DNA from: Thalassolituus maritimus
GTDB lineage: Bacteria > Pseudomonadota > Gammaproteobacteria > Pseudomonadales > Oceanobacteraceae
Direction: 5' to 3'
Assembly (NCBI GenBank): GCA_913019975.1
Contig: CAJWBH010000026.1
Coordinates: 1 to 33,524 of the forward strand
Length of the DNA: 33,524 nucleotides
Shown: in pieces, positions 9,151 to 16,976 of the stretch
How positions within the stretch are numbered: the stretch's first letter is position 1
Layout: each line of letters begins with the position of its first letter
Program-made: the position numbers and the translations under genes
Notes under the pieces: generated by a model
What the model saw: the letters and a program-made list of their open reading frames with translations, nothing else
Databases searched by the model: none
Told to the model about the DNA's origin: nothing

Positions 9151-11050
9151 AAGTCAGCTTCCAGCTGTTGGTCGCCTCAGACGACGCCCACTGACGACTG
9201 AAGCCGAAACGCAGCTGGACATTGTCAAATCCGTTAAAGGCCTCTTCTACTGTCAGCTCACGCCGGGGAGTATCATCCCCTAAAGCCGCGGGTTGCCAGC
9301 GAAACTGAATCATTTCCTGATTCAGGCGTCCCTGCCACAACCAGCCGGCACGCACACCCGCAGATATCTGATAACCGTCATCAAATTGATTATCCGCTCT
9401 CGCGGTAAGATCGCCTAATGCAAACAATCGAGCACTGCCCAGTCGCTTACCATCACGAAGTCCAAGTGGCAGCTGCCACGCACGACCAAATCCAAGATTG
9501 AAACGGCTATAGAGCTCACTGCCCTCGTGATTAAACCGATCAAGACCCGCACTCACCGTCCATGCAACCGGGTTCTGAAAACGCGTTTTATGACTGAGTG
9601 ACAGTACATTCACCAGAGTCAGCCTCTGCAAACGGACATCACCGTCCTCTGTGACGCGCGTATAAAAATCCCCCATCTCTATCTGCGCACCGGGCGAAAA
9701 GCCCTTCGATGGATCAAGGACGTCGTGGTAAGCAATGCGCCAGTTAATATCACCGTGCCATTGCTCTCCGGTATAACCACCACCCACACTTAAACGCGCT
9801 GTGCCGTGCCCCTCATCATCACGAAACTCTGGCTTTCTTGGTGCAGGAAAAACATCGCCCGCCGGAAGCTTGCTGCGAGCAGAGAGAATCTGCAGTGTTC
9901 GTTTACGAAGCACCGGGTTCGCCTGCTTTTTCTTAACCGACAAATAACGTGCGTAGCTGTACGCCAGCTCAAGGACACGGGTTTGTGATTCTTCAGGTAC
10001 CCCTGCCAGCAGGTCGCCAATGGGGATATCACTTTCGACCAGAGTACGAGCAAGGTCCGCCTCTTCTTCTGACGCCAGAGCCGCATTTGACTCCATCACA
10101 GACGCAGCAGAAGGCCGGTACACCTCTCGCGAGACAAAACCAGCGCTGTAGAGAGCACGAATGGTGTCGACCGGCACCGCCTTCATTTTAAAGTCAGCCG
10201 CCAGATCTGATCGCGAGGACGCCGCATCGAGCATCGTCAGCAATCGGTAGGAACAGTTTTCATCAAAAAAGAAATAATCGAACGCCGTGTCCTGCAACTC
10301 CCAGACATGCCGCACGAACTGATCCACTTCCGCGCTACCGAAGTCAAGCTCGTACTCCCAGGTATCACGGTATTCCATATGCTGATACTGATTGGTTTTG
10401 ACGTAATACGGCATTACCGAGACCTCACCGGGATAACCACCAGAAAGCCCCTTGTAACTGAACACCAGCTCATTGTCGGTAGGGTCAGCGTTGGCCGCAA
10501 AATTAACACTGTAGGCGAGCAACTTACTGCTGGACTGGTCTTCTCTGTCCATGCGCACCAGCGTATGTCCGTACATGGATGACGGCGAATTGATATGAGA
10601 GGCAGGGAAAATCAACGTCAGGCGGTGAGCGTTTAATTCATCACGCCACTCATCAAACTCTGAACATGGCTGGTCAACAAAACCAACCTGCGGAAGTCTG
10701 TGTTTTAACCAATGGTACCGCGCTGGAAAACGACACTGCGCAGACGCATTATCGGCCTGATCCGTTAACAAGAAGGCACTGAGATCGGCTACCAGCTCTT
10801 CGTGAGCATTGGTTTTCCCCTTCTCAGCAAGAAAAAACTCTGGTGAATCATTCTGACTGATAAAGCGAAACGTATAGGGGTGTTGTCGATAATGAAGCAG
10901 ATGCAACCATTGCTGGTGCAACGCCAGATCGCGAAGCTCATCAGCTGGAACAGCTTTGAATGGACTGGTATCAGAATCAGCGAGAACAAATGAGGAGGAG
11001 AACATTGCCAACAAAGCGGCAAACCAAATCAGCTTTAACTGATGACCCAC
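9134..11050 (-). CDS. DUF4105 (Lnb N-terminal-like) protein with probable outer-membrane barrel
   Basis: A 638-residue protein with a signal peptide (MGHQLKLIWFAALLAMFSSSFVLA). Residues about 140-290 match the DUF4105/Lnb_N family, with FPASHINSPSSMYGHTLVRMD (His162) and FDENCSYRLLTML (Cys266). These conserved Cys and His residues suggest a papain/NlpC-like thiol hydrolase, although no activity is established from sequence. From about residue 400 the chain becomes rich in alternating hydrophobic strands (GGGYTGEQWHGDINWRIAY, FNLGFGRAW and similar) and ends in Phe (KLTYAWYF), the usual end of a BAM-inserted outer-membrane beta barrel. It may therefore display a periplasmic enzyme domain on a barrel. 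Co-transcribed with the lipoprotein hydrolase downstream. Confidence 0.82.
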   Translation of the reverse strand: MGHQLKLIWFAALLAMFSSSFVLADSDTSPFKAVPADELRDLALHQQWLHLLHYRQHPYTFRFISQNDSPEFFLAEKGKTNAHEELVADLSAFLLTDQADNASAQCRFPARYHWLKHRLPQVGFVDQPCSEFDEWRDELNAHRLTLIFPASHINSPSSMYGHTLVRMDREDQSSSKLLAYSVNFAANADPTDNELVFSYKGLSGGYPGEVSVMPYYVKTNQYQHMEYRDTWEYELDFGSAEVDQFVRHVWELQDTAFDYFFFDENCSYRLLTMLDAASSRSDLAADFKMKAVPVDTIRALYSAGFVSREVYRPSAASVMESNAALASEEEADLARTLVESDIPIGDLLAGVPEESQTRVLELAYSYARYLSVKKKQANPVLRKRTLQILSARSKLPAGDVFPAPRKPEFRDDEGHGTARLSVGGGYTGEQWHGDINWRIAYHDVLDPSKGFSPGAQIEMGDFYTRVTEDGDVRLQRLTLVNVLSLSHKTRFQNPVAWTVSAGLDRFNHEGSELYSRFNLGFGRAWQLPLGLRDGKRLGSARLFALGDLTARADNQFDDGYQISAGVRAGWLWQGRLNQEMIQFRWQPAALGDDTPRRELTVEEAFNGFDNVQLRFGFSRQWASSEATNSWKLTYAWYF

Positions 11051-11072
11051 GGAAAATCCTTAACAAACAACA

Positions 11073-11097
11073 CTGAGACGCAAAGAATGCGCCTCAG
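11073..11097 (-). terminator. Hairpin between the DUF3015 and DUF4105 genes
   Basis: On the minus strand CTGAGGCGC pairs with GCGTCTCAG (9 bp including one G-U) around a 7-base loop, followed by TGTTGTTTGTT. It lies 19 bp after the DUF3015 stop. The U tract is imperfect, so termination may be partial. Confidence 0.6.
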
Positions 11098-11116
11098 AGT
11101 ATGACAGACTGATGTA

Positions 11117-11590
11117 TCAGCCTACGTATTTCTGCAGAGCTTTGTCCTGAGACATTGCTTCAGTCAGAGAACGGAACGCATCACCAGCAGTCGCTTCGGT
11201 AGTAAACATGCTATCGAAGTTAGACTGAACAGTTGCGCGGAAAGCAGCAGTATCAGCCGCTTCTACACCCATAACCTGAGCAAGTGCGTCGAGAGTTTCA
11301 CCCTGACCACGTGCACTGTCAGCAGCCAGCTGATCCATATTGTCGTTCATAAAAGCTTCAGCCGCTTTCAGTGGGCCATTTGCTGATTCACAACCCAGGG
11401 TGCCTGAAGTCATACCAAAAGTCTGGTTACCAGAAGTACCATTGGTGGTCGCAGCCAGTACGTGCTCGTGCCATTCGTTAGCATCTGGGAAGACAACCGC
11501 AGTACCCAGACCACAGCCCGCAGGACCGTTGTCAGCCATTGCGAAAGAAGACGCAGAAATCAGTGCTGCAGCAGCAATCAGTTTTTTCAT
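11117..11590 (-). CDS. DUF3015 family exported protein
   Basis: A 157-residue protein with a clear signal peptide (MKKLIAAAALISASSFAMA) and a mature start DNGPAGCGLGT, typical of DUF3015, a family of small periplasmic proteins of unknown function common in gammaproteobacteria. Two mature cysteines (in AGCGLG and LGCES) could form a disulphide. TSGNQTFGMTSGTLGC is the conserved core. AAGGAA lies before the ATG. It is divergent from xseA and followed by a hairpin, so it may be expressed more strongly than the genes downstream. Confidence 0.85.
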   Translation of the reverse strand: MKKLIAAAALISASSFAMADNGPAGCGLGTAVVFPDANEWHEHVLAATTNGTSGNQTFGMTSGTLGCESANGPLKAAEAFMNDNMDQLAADSARGQGETLDALAQVMGVEAADTAAFRATVQSNFDSMFTTEATAGDAFRSLTEAMSQDKALQKYVG

Positions 11591-11618
11591 GGATCATTTC
11601 CTTGTTCTGATCAAATTA

Positions 11619-11671
11619 GGTCGTTTTAAAAACGACCCGACTAACCTAGAACGCTTTTCCGCCGCTGTCTA
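11619..11671 (-). promoter_or_regulatory. Putative DUF3015 promoter with palindrome at the start site
   Basis: On the minus strand TAGACA (11666-11671) and TAGGTT (11643-11648) are 17 bp apart. Near the expected transcription start lies a perfect palindrome GGTCGTTTT-A-AAAACGACC (11619-11637). It could be an operator or a hairpin in the 5' leader. The -10 box is weak (3 of 6). Confidence 0.45.
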
Positions 11672-11742
11672 GCATCATGACAAAAACTGGCCAAAAACAC
11701 CTCCTTATGTCAGCCTTTGACTATCTAACCAGCAGATTGTTT

Positions 11743-13134
11743 ATGTATCAGACAGACCACCCTCGCGATCCCGGTATATTTACCGTCTCGGATCTGAACC
11801 GCCGCGCAAAACAAATGCTCGAAGTTTCCTTCGCATCTGTGCGCGTTGAAGGTGAAATCTCCAACCTTGCCCGCCCGTCATCAGGCCATTGGTACTTCAC
11901 ATTGAAGGACAGTGGCGCGCAGGTGCGTTGTGCCATGTTCCGCTCACGCGCTGGCATGGTTAAATTTCAACCAAAAGAAGGCGATAAAGTTGAAATCCGC
12001 GCCAAGGTCAGCCTTTACGAAAACCGCGGTGACTATCAGCTGATTGTCGATGCGATGAAGCCCGCCGGCGAAGGCGCCCTATTGCTCGCGTTCGAACAAC
12101 TCAAACGCAAATTAACCGCAGAAGGTCTGTTCGCTGAAGAGCGCAAAAGACCCCTGCCCGCCGTAAAACGGGTAGCAATTATTACCTCGCCAACCGGTGC
12201 GGCCATCCACGACATGCTGACGGTACTGAAGCGGCGCTGGCCCATGCTCGAAGTGGATCTCTACCCTGCTGCAGTTCAGGGAGAAGAAGCACCACAGCAA
12301 TTAATCAACGCTCTGTATCGTGCGAACCGAGACAACATGGCCGACGCTATCATTATTGGTCGTGGCGGCGGTTCACTCGAAGATCTCTGGGCATTTAACA
12401 ATGAGGTTCTGGCCCGCGAAATTGCCAACTCTCGATTGCCTGTTATCAGTGCTGTGGGTCACGAAGTCGACTTTACCATCGCAGATTTTGTCGCCGACAT
12501 GCGCGCACCGACTCCGTCAGCAGCGGCTGAACTGATCAGCCCGGATGGTCAACAGATGCTGCGCTACGTTAATGATCTTCAGCAACGATTGATCCGTAAT
12601 CAACGAGAGCGCTTTATGCACGCACAGCGTTCTCTGACTCAACTGCAGTCACGATTGCGTGGCCCAAGACAAGCACTGCAATCCAGAGCCCAGCATCTTG
12701 ATCAGCTGGAAATACGCCTGCAACGTGCAATGACGTCGCGCCTGAAAGAACCCCAACAACGCCTGCAACGACTCCAGACATCATTGGCGCACCTGCATCC
12801 ACAGCGTGGACTGACGCAGAGCCAGAACACCCTGAATCAGATACGTGGACGCCTCGAGCGCGCGATGCAGCAACAACTGCAAAAAAAGAAAACGGAACTT
12901 GGTGCCGGTATGCGACTTCTTAACAGCGTCAGCCCGCTTGAAGTCCTGAGCCGCGGTTATTCTATTACCCGAAAAACCGATGGCACCGTAGTACGTGATA
13001 CCAAAGAGCTGAAAGCCGGCGATGAAATAGAAACACTGATCCGCTCGGGCACACTCACCAGTACTGTGACTGGCGTTCAGAATGAAGCCCAAAAGCAAGA
13101 AATGAAACAAGAAGCAAAAAAAAATGATGATTAA
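11743..13134 (+). CDS. xseA: Exodeoxyribonuclease VII large subunit
   Basis: Large subunit of ExoVII, which degrades single-stranded DNA from both ends to short oligonucleotides together with XseB. The N-terminal OB fold begins FTVSDLNRRAKQMLE and continues VRVEGEISNLARPSSGHWYFTLKD. The central catalytic part has ITSPTGAAIHDML, GRGGGSLEDLWAFN and PVISAVGHEVDFTIADFVADMRAPTPSAAAE. A long Gln/Arg-rich coiled coil and a LSRGYSI end domain follow. The frame is open from 11677, but the ATG at 11743 (463 residues) puts FTVSDLN at the family-typical distance; neither start has a strong ribosome site. It overlaps the M23 gene by 11 bp. No xseB is seen nearby. Confidence 0.95.
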   Translation: MYQTDHPRDPGIFTVSDLNRRAKQMLEVSFASVRVEGEISNLARPSSGHWYFTLKDSGAQVRCAMFRSRAGMVKFQPKEGDKVEIRAKVSLYENRGDYQLIVDAMKPAGEGALLLAFEQLKRKLTAEGLFAEERKRPLPAVKRVAIITSPTGAAIHDMLTVLKRRWPMLEVDLYPAAVQGEEAPQQLINALYRANRDNMADAIIIGRGGGSLEDLWAFNNEVLAREIANSRLPVISAVGHEVDFTIADFVADMRAPTPSAAAELISPDGQQMLRYVNDLQQRLIRNQRERFMHAQRSLTQLQSRLRGPRQALQSRAQHLDQLEIRLQRAMTSRLKEPQQRLQRLQTSLAHLHPQRGLTQSQNTLNQIRGRLERAMQQQLQKKKTELGAGMRLLNSVSPLEVLSRGYSITRKTDGTVVRDTKELKAGDEIETLIRSGTLTSTVTGVQNEAQKQEMKQEAKKNDD

Positions 13135-13975
13135 AAAGACAGGCCTTGTACTCGCACCTGTATTGCTCTCAGCATTCATTTTCAATGCGGCTGCCAGCCA
13201 AACTATTGAGAAATCAGACAGCTCAGAATCAGCACTGCCGAATCATCCAATCGCTGGCGGTATCATCTCCATGCCGTTAGATAAAAACAGCAAAGTAACC
13301 TTGAACGACAAGCCCGTTCTGACAACAACGGTAGACGGCCAGCGTTATGCCGTTATTGGGGTTCCGCTAAAGGCAGAGGAGAGCCTGCAACTTAAAATTG
13401 ATGGCAAAAAACAATCTCAGATTCTTGAAGACTTCGCGTACGAAGAACAGCACATCGAAATTAAGAATAAGCGTAAAGTTAATCCGCAGAAAAATGATAT
13501 GGATCGCATTGGCCGCGAATACAATCAGATGACTCCGGTCTATAAAAGCTTCTCTGCAGAATTAACGCCCGACTGGAACCAGATGATCCTGCCAACTACA
13601 GGGCCATACAGCAGCGCCTTTGGCTTAAAGCGTTTCTTTAACGGTCAGGCGCGCAACCCGCACAGCGGAATTGATATAGCCGCTCCCGAAGGCAAAGACA
13701 TCGTTGCTCCCGCAGGTGGCACCGTTGTGTTAACGGGTGATTTTTTCTTTAACGGAAACAGCGTCTTTATCGACCATGGTCAGGGGCTTATCAGCATGAT
13801 GTGCCATATGAGTCGTGTCGACGTAAAAGAAGGCGATGTCATCGAGCAAGGCGACTTATTGGGTGCCGTCGGTAAAACCGGCAGAGCCACCGGCCCTCAC
13901 CTGCACTGGACGGTCAGCCTCAATAACGCCCGCGTAAACCCTAAGTTACTGCTCAGGGAAGACCAGCCTAAATGA
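13124..13975 (+). CDS. M23 family (LytM-type) metallopeptidase, exported
   Basis: A 283-residue protein with a signal peptide (MMIKKTGLVLAPVLLSAFIFNAAA). It has an N-terminal Ig-like stretch at about 45-110 and a C-terminal M23 domain at about 155-283. The zinc ligands are visible: His180 and Asp184 in HSGID, and His261 in HLHW, with His259 and the HM in MCHMS also conserved. All catalytic residues are present, so it is probably an active peptidoglycan endopeptidase in the periplasm rather than an EnvC-type activator. It starts inside the end of xseA (11-bp overlap), an arrangement that suggests translational coupling rather than a shared pathway. Confidence 0.93.
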   Translation: MMIKKTGLVLAPVLLSAFIFNAAASQTIEKSDSSESALPNHPIAGGIISMPLDKNSKVTLNDKPVLTTTVDGQRYAVIGVPLKAEESLQLKIDGKKQSQILEDFAYEEQHIEIKNKRKVNPQKNDMDRIGREYNQMTPVYKSFSAELTPDWNQMILPTTGPYSSAFGLKRFFNGQARNPHSGIDIAAPEGKDIVAPAGGTVVLTGDFFFNGNSVFIDHGQGLISMMCHMSRVDVKEGDVIEQGDLLGAVGKTGRATGPHLHWTVSLNNARVNPKLLLREDQPK

Positions 13976-13988
13976 ACAAGATACTGTC

Positions 13989-14219
13989 ATGAAAAAAGCC
14001 CCCGGCACTTCAGGATTAATGCCCGTTAAAGGCAGCGGATGCGGCATACGCCCGAACATTGATGAAATGGAAGATTCTGAAGGCTTCGACTTCTCTTCAG
14101 CAAGTGAGCTGTTGCAGGAAGACAAACACGAAGATCAGGCCTCAGATGAGAAGGATGATTCTCAATCTGAGGCCCAAACAAAACTAGAGAATACACCGGA
14201 AGATGAAACTAAGGGATAA
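13989..14219 (+). CDS. Small acidic protein of unknown function
   Basis: A 76-residue frame 13 bp after the M23 gene on the same strand. The N-terminal third is glycine-rich (APGTSGLMPVKGSGCG) and the rest is strongly acidic and probably disordered (DEMEDSEGFDFSSASELLQE, then DEKDDSQSEAQ). It does not look like XseB. The ribosome site is weak, and its last 11 bases overlap the convergent thioesterase gene. The position in the operon and the biased composition support a real gene, but no family is recognised. Confidence 0.5.
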   Translation: MKKAPGTSGLMPVKGSGCGIRPNIDEMEDSEGFDFSSASELLQEDKHEDQASDEKDDSQSEAQTKLENTPEDETKG

Positions 14220-14808
14220 CCTTATTTTCTTCCGAATCTTTTTCAGCCTCGGCCTGGGCTCGCGCCAGTTCAGCGTCACGCTTCAAGGTCAGCAGATCAA
14301 TTTTGGCCTGAATTTCAGGCGTTGGTTCAGGGGCGATGTATTCCCCCGGCTCTCGGCCATGATACTTATCAATGGATTGCAGTAGCGAACTGAAACTGCG
14401 CACACGACCACCACGAACCAGAGCAATTCGCCCCAGCGCTTTGCAATGCAACTTGCCTTCCACCAGAAAACGATGCTCTGAATACAGGTACTTTCTGTCC
14501 CAATAAAGAACCCGGCTCTCGATATCCACCTTAGTGAACGGCTTAATTTCACGCACAAAGGTCACAGTCTGACTGGCGACGACCGTGCGCCAGCCATTGC
14601 TCATGATCAGTGGCAGTAAACCAATTTCTGCAAACCACTGAACCCGGCCCACATCAATGAAAGCCGGATACCGTGTATTGGTCAGATGCAGGTTAAGATC
14701 CATATCCCAGGGCATCACCCGGAATTTATAGGTCGTCATGGCCAGAGGATCTTTATTGTCGTTCCACTTCTGGCGGAAGAAAATAAAGATAAAACGAAGC
14801 AACATCAT
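14209..14808 (-). CDS. Hotdog-fold acyl-CoA thioesterase-like protein (THEM6-type)
   Basis: A 199-residue protein. The core at about 24-150 has the hotdog thioesterase signature MPWDMDLNLHLTNTRYPAF, where the Asp and the LN.H.. motif match the 4HBT family used by many acyl-CoA thioesterases, followed by EIKPFTKVDIESRVLYWDRKY. A C-terminal charged helix (LTLKRDAELARAQAEAEK) is extra. Its ATG overlaps the tesB stop (ATGA), so the two thioesterases are translationally coupled. It probably releases fatty acids or other acids from CoA or ACP carriers; the substrate is unknown. It ends tail to tail with the small acidic ORF. Confidence 0.8.
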   Translation of the reverse strand: MMLLRFIFIFFRQKWNDNKDPLAMTTYKFRVMPWDMDLNLHLTNTRYPAFIDVGRVQWFAEIGLLPLIMSNGWRTVVASQTVTFVREIKPFTKVDIESRVLYWDRKYLYSEHRFLVEGKLHCKALGRIALVRGGRVRSFSSLLQSIDKYHGREPGEYIAPEPTPEIQAKIDLLTLKRDAELARAQAEAEKDSEENKVIP

Positions 14809-15683
14809 GATTTTTCTTCCGGCTCGCGGTAGCGGATCAGACCTTCCTGAGCGACAGAAGCGACCAGCTCACCTTTCTGGTTAAATACCTGCCCCCGGCA
14901 GAAGCCACGGCCGCCACCTGCGTTCGGGCTATCAATGGCGTACAGCAGCCACTCATCCATACGGAACGGACGATGGAACCAGACGCTGTGGTCGAGGCTC
15001 GCCATCTGCATGCCCTTCTGCCCGTAAGAACGCGCGTGTGGATGCAGCGACGTCGGCAGAAGATTGAAATCAGATGCGTACGCCAGAAGCTTAGCGTGCA
15101 GATCAGTATCTTCTGGCAGCGAACCGTCGGCTTTCATCCAGAGGTATTTCACTGGATCTTTCTTAGTCGGCGCAAAGATATTGACCGGATCAAGCACTCG
15201 CATTTCGATCGGCTTATCAGCGGTATAGATATCGCGTACTTTCTCCGGGAAATAGTCACGGAACATACGCGCCAGCTCAACCTGCGAAGGAATACCATCC
15301 GGCCCTTTCACCTCAGGCATCGCAGCCTGGTGCTCAAAGCCCTCTTCGGTCTGCTGGAATGAACAGATCATGGTCAGAATAGCGCGACCATTCTGCATCG
15401 CCTTCACCTGGCGGGTGCAGAAGGTACGGCCATCACGTAATCGATCAACCTCAAACTCAAGATGATCTGTCACCGTACCGGCGAGCATAAAATAAACATG
15501 GAACGAGTGCGCATGCCACTCGCCTTCAGGCAGCGTCTTAAGCGCCGAAGAAAGGCTCTGAGCCATCACCTGGCCGCCGAACAAAGCCCGGAAACCTAAG
15601 TCCTGAGTCTCGCCACGAAAGGTGTTTTCCCCGATCTCGGTAGGTTCCAGCAGCTCTACTAACCCCTGTAACACGTCACTCAT
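14805..15683 (-). CDS. tesB: Acyl-CoA thioesterase II
   Basis: A 292-residue double-hotdog thioesterase that hydrolyses medium and long acyl-CoAs. Family motifs are GLGFRALFGGQV-like (DLGFRALFGGQVMAQSL), HSFHVYFMLAG, SFQQTEEGFEHQ, and in the second half ASDFNLLPTSLHPH, ASLDHSVWFHR and GGGRGFCRGQVF. The Asp in ASDF and the Gln of the C-terminal half fit the TesB Asp/Thr/Gln active site. The frame opens at a GTG at 15689, but AGAGAGG lies 5 bases from the ATG at 15683 and almost touches the GTG, so 15683 is chosen. First gene of a two-gene operon, divergent from trmA. Confidence 0.95.
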   Translation of the reverse strand: MSDVLQGLVELLEPTEIGENTFRGETQDLGFRALFGGQVMAQSLSSALKTLPEGEWHAHSFHVYFMLAGTVTDHLEFEVDRLRDGRTFCTRQVKAMQNGRAILTMICSFQQTEEGFEHQAAMPEVKGPDGIPSQVELARMFRDYFPEKVRDIYTADKPIEMRVLDPVNIFAPTKKDPVKYLWMKADGSLPEDTDLHAKLLAYASDFNLLPTSLHPHARSYGQKGMQMASLDHSVWFHRPFRMDEWLLYAIDSPNAGGGRGFCRGQVFNQKGELVASVAQEGLIRYREPEEKS

Positions 15684-15808
15684 ACACACCTCTCTATTCT
15701 CGTCTTACATTTACAACGAATAATTTATAGCAATTATTTACATCTATGATTGGAACAATACCCGATAGAAATACCCAATCATTGGCCGAAATGACATTAT
15801 GCGCCACA

Positions 15809-15837
15809 CTCGCACTCTTTGCGGGGCCGCGTATAAT
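15809..15837 (+). promoter_or_regulatory. Putative trmA-dbpA promoter
   Basis: A perfect TATAAT at 15832-15837, with a weak CTCGCA (3 of 6) 17 bp upstream at 15809-15814, lies 33 bp before the trmA start. Confidence 0.5.
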
Positions 15838-15869
15838 ACCGGCCCTTACGCCTAAGCCCCGGTTATCTC

Positions 15870-16976
15870 ATGTCAGAAATCTTTCCAGATCCTATCAATC
15901 CTGCGGAATACGATACCCAGCTTGCCGAGAAAAAGGCACGCCTGAACAGTCTGTTCGCAGAATTCGCACCGCCCGCTCTGGAAGTCTATGACAGTGCTGT
16001 GTCTCACTATCGCCTGCGCGCCGAATTCCGCCTCTGGCACGAGGGAGACCGCTGCTTCTACGCCATGTTCGAACCGGGCAACCGCAAGAAAGCGTACGAA
16101 GTCCGTGAGTTTAATATAGCCTCTCCGCTCATTAACGAACTGATGCACAAGCTACTGGCTGAAATTCACACCAGTGAGCTGTTACGTCGACGCTTGTTCC
16201 AGGTCGAGTTTCTGACCACTTTAAGCGGCGACGCCCTGATTACCCTCATCTACCACAAGAAGCTGGATGACGCCTGGGAGAGCGAAGCGCGCGAACTGCA
16301 GGAACGTCTTGGCTTCCCGATCATTGGTCGCTCACGTAAGCAGAAGGTGGTGCTGGAGCGCGATTACGTGACTGAAGTGCTCAAAGTCGATGGTAAAGAG
16401 TTCAGCTATCGCCAGATCGAAGGCGGTTTCACTCAACCCAATGGCGAAGTGAACCAGAAGATGCTCAGCTGGGCGCGTTCTGCCTCTGAAGGCATTGGCG
16501 GTGACCTCGTTGAGCTGTACTGCGGCAACGGCAACTTCTCGGTGGCGCTGGCCGAAAAGTTTGACCGCGTGCTTGCCACTGAGATTTCTAAAACCTCAGT
16601 AAATGCCGCTCAGGTAAACATTGCCGACAACAAAATCGACAACCTGATTATTGCGCGCCTATCGTCTGAAGAGTTTGTTCAGGCCTTAAGAGGCGAGCGC
16701 AAATTCACCCGCTTAGAAGGCGTTGACTTAACCAGCTACGACTTCCGTACCGTATTGGTTGATCCACCTCGTGCAGGGCTGGACGACGAATCCGTTAAAC
16801 AAACCGCCGGTTACGACAACATCATTTACATCAGTTGTAACCCGGACACTCTTCACGCGAACCTGACCGAACTCTGCAAAACCCACGACATCGTGCGTTT
16901 CGCTATGTTCGACCAGTTCCCGTATACACACCACATCGAAACGGGCGTCGTTCTGAAACGCAAGGCAACCGCGTGA
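15870..16976 (+). CDS. trmA: tRNA (uracil-5-)-methyltransferase
   Basis: Makes ribothymidine at position 54 of tRNAs with S-adenosylmethionine, and also acts on tmRNA. The 368 residues are the length of E. coli TrmA. The SAM site is VELYCGNGNFSVALAEKFDRV (about 214-234), followed by VDPPRAGLD. The nucleophile is Cys323 in ISCNPDTL and the general base is Glu357 in HHIETGVVL. This short form without a TRAM domain fits TrmA rather than RlmC/RlmD. The stop overlaps the GTG start of dbpA by 4 bp (GTGA). Confidence 0.98.
   Translation: MSEIFPDPINPAEYDTQLAEKKARLNSLFAEFAPPALEVYDSAVSHYRLRAEFRLWHEGDRCFYAMFEPGNRKKAYEVREFNIASPLINELMHKLLAEIHTSELLRRRLFQVEFLTTLSGDALITLIYHKKLDDAWESEARELQERLGFPIIGRSRKQKVVLERDYVTEVLKVDGKEFSYRQIEGGFTQPNGEVNQKMLSWARSASEGIGGDLVELYCGNGNFSVALAEKFDRVLATEISKTSVNAAQVNIADNKIDNLIIARLSSEEFVQALRGERKFTRLEGVDLTSYDFRTVLVDPPRAGLDDESVKQTAGYDNIIYISCNPDTLHANLTELCKTHDIVRFAMFDQFPYTHHIETGVVLKRKATA

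Noticed and set aside
12781-13185. Minus-strand 134-codon frame
   Set aside because: Antisense to the xseA/M23 junction; composition is that of a shadow frame.
14203-14385. Plus-strand 60-codon frame
   Set aside because: Antisense to the thioesterase gene, no supporting features.
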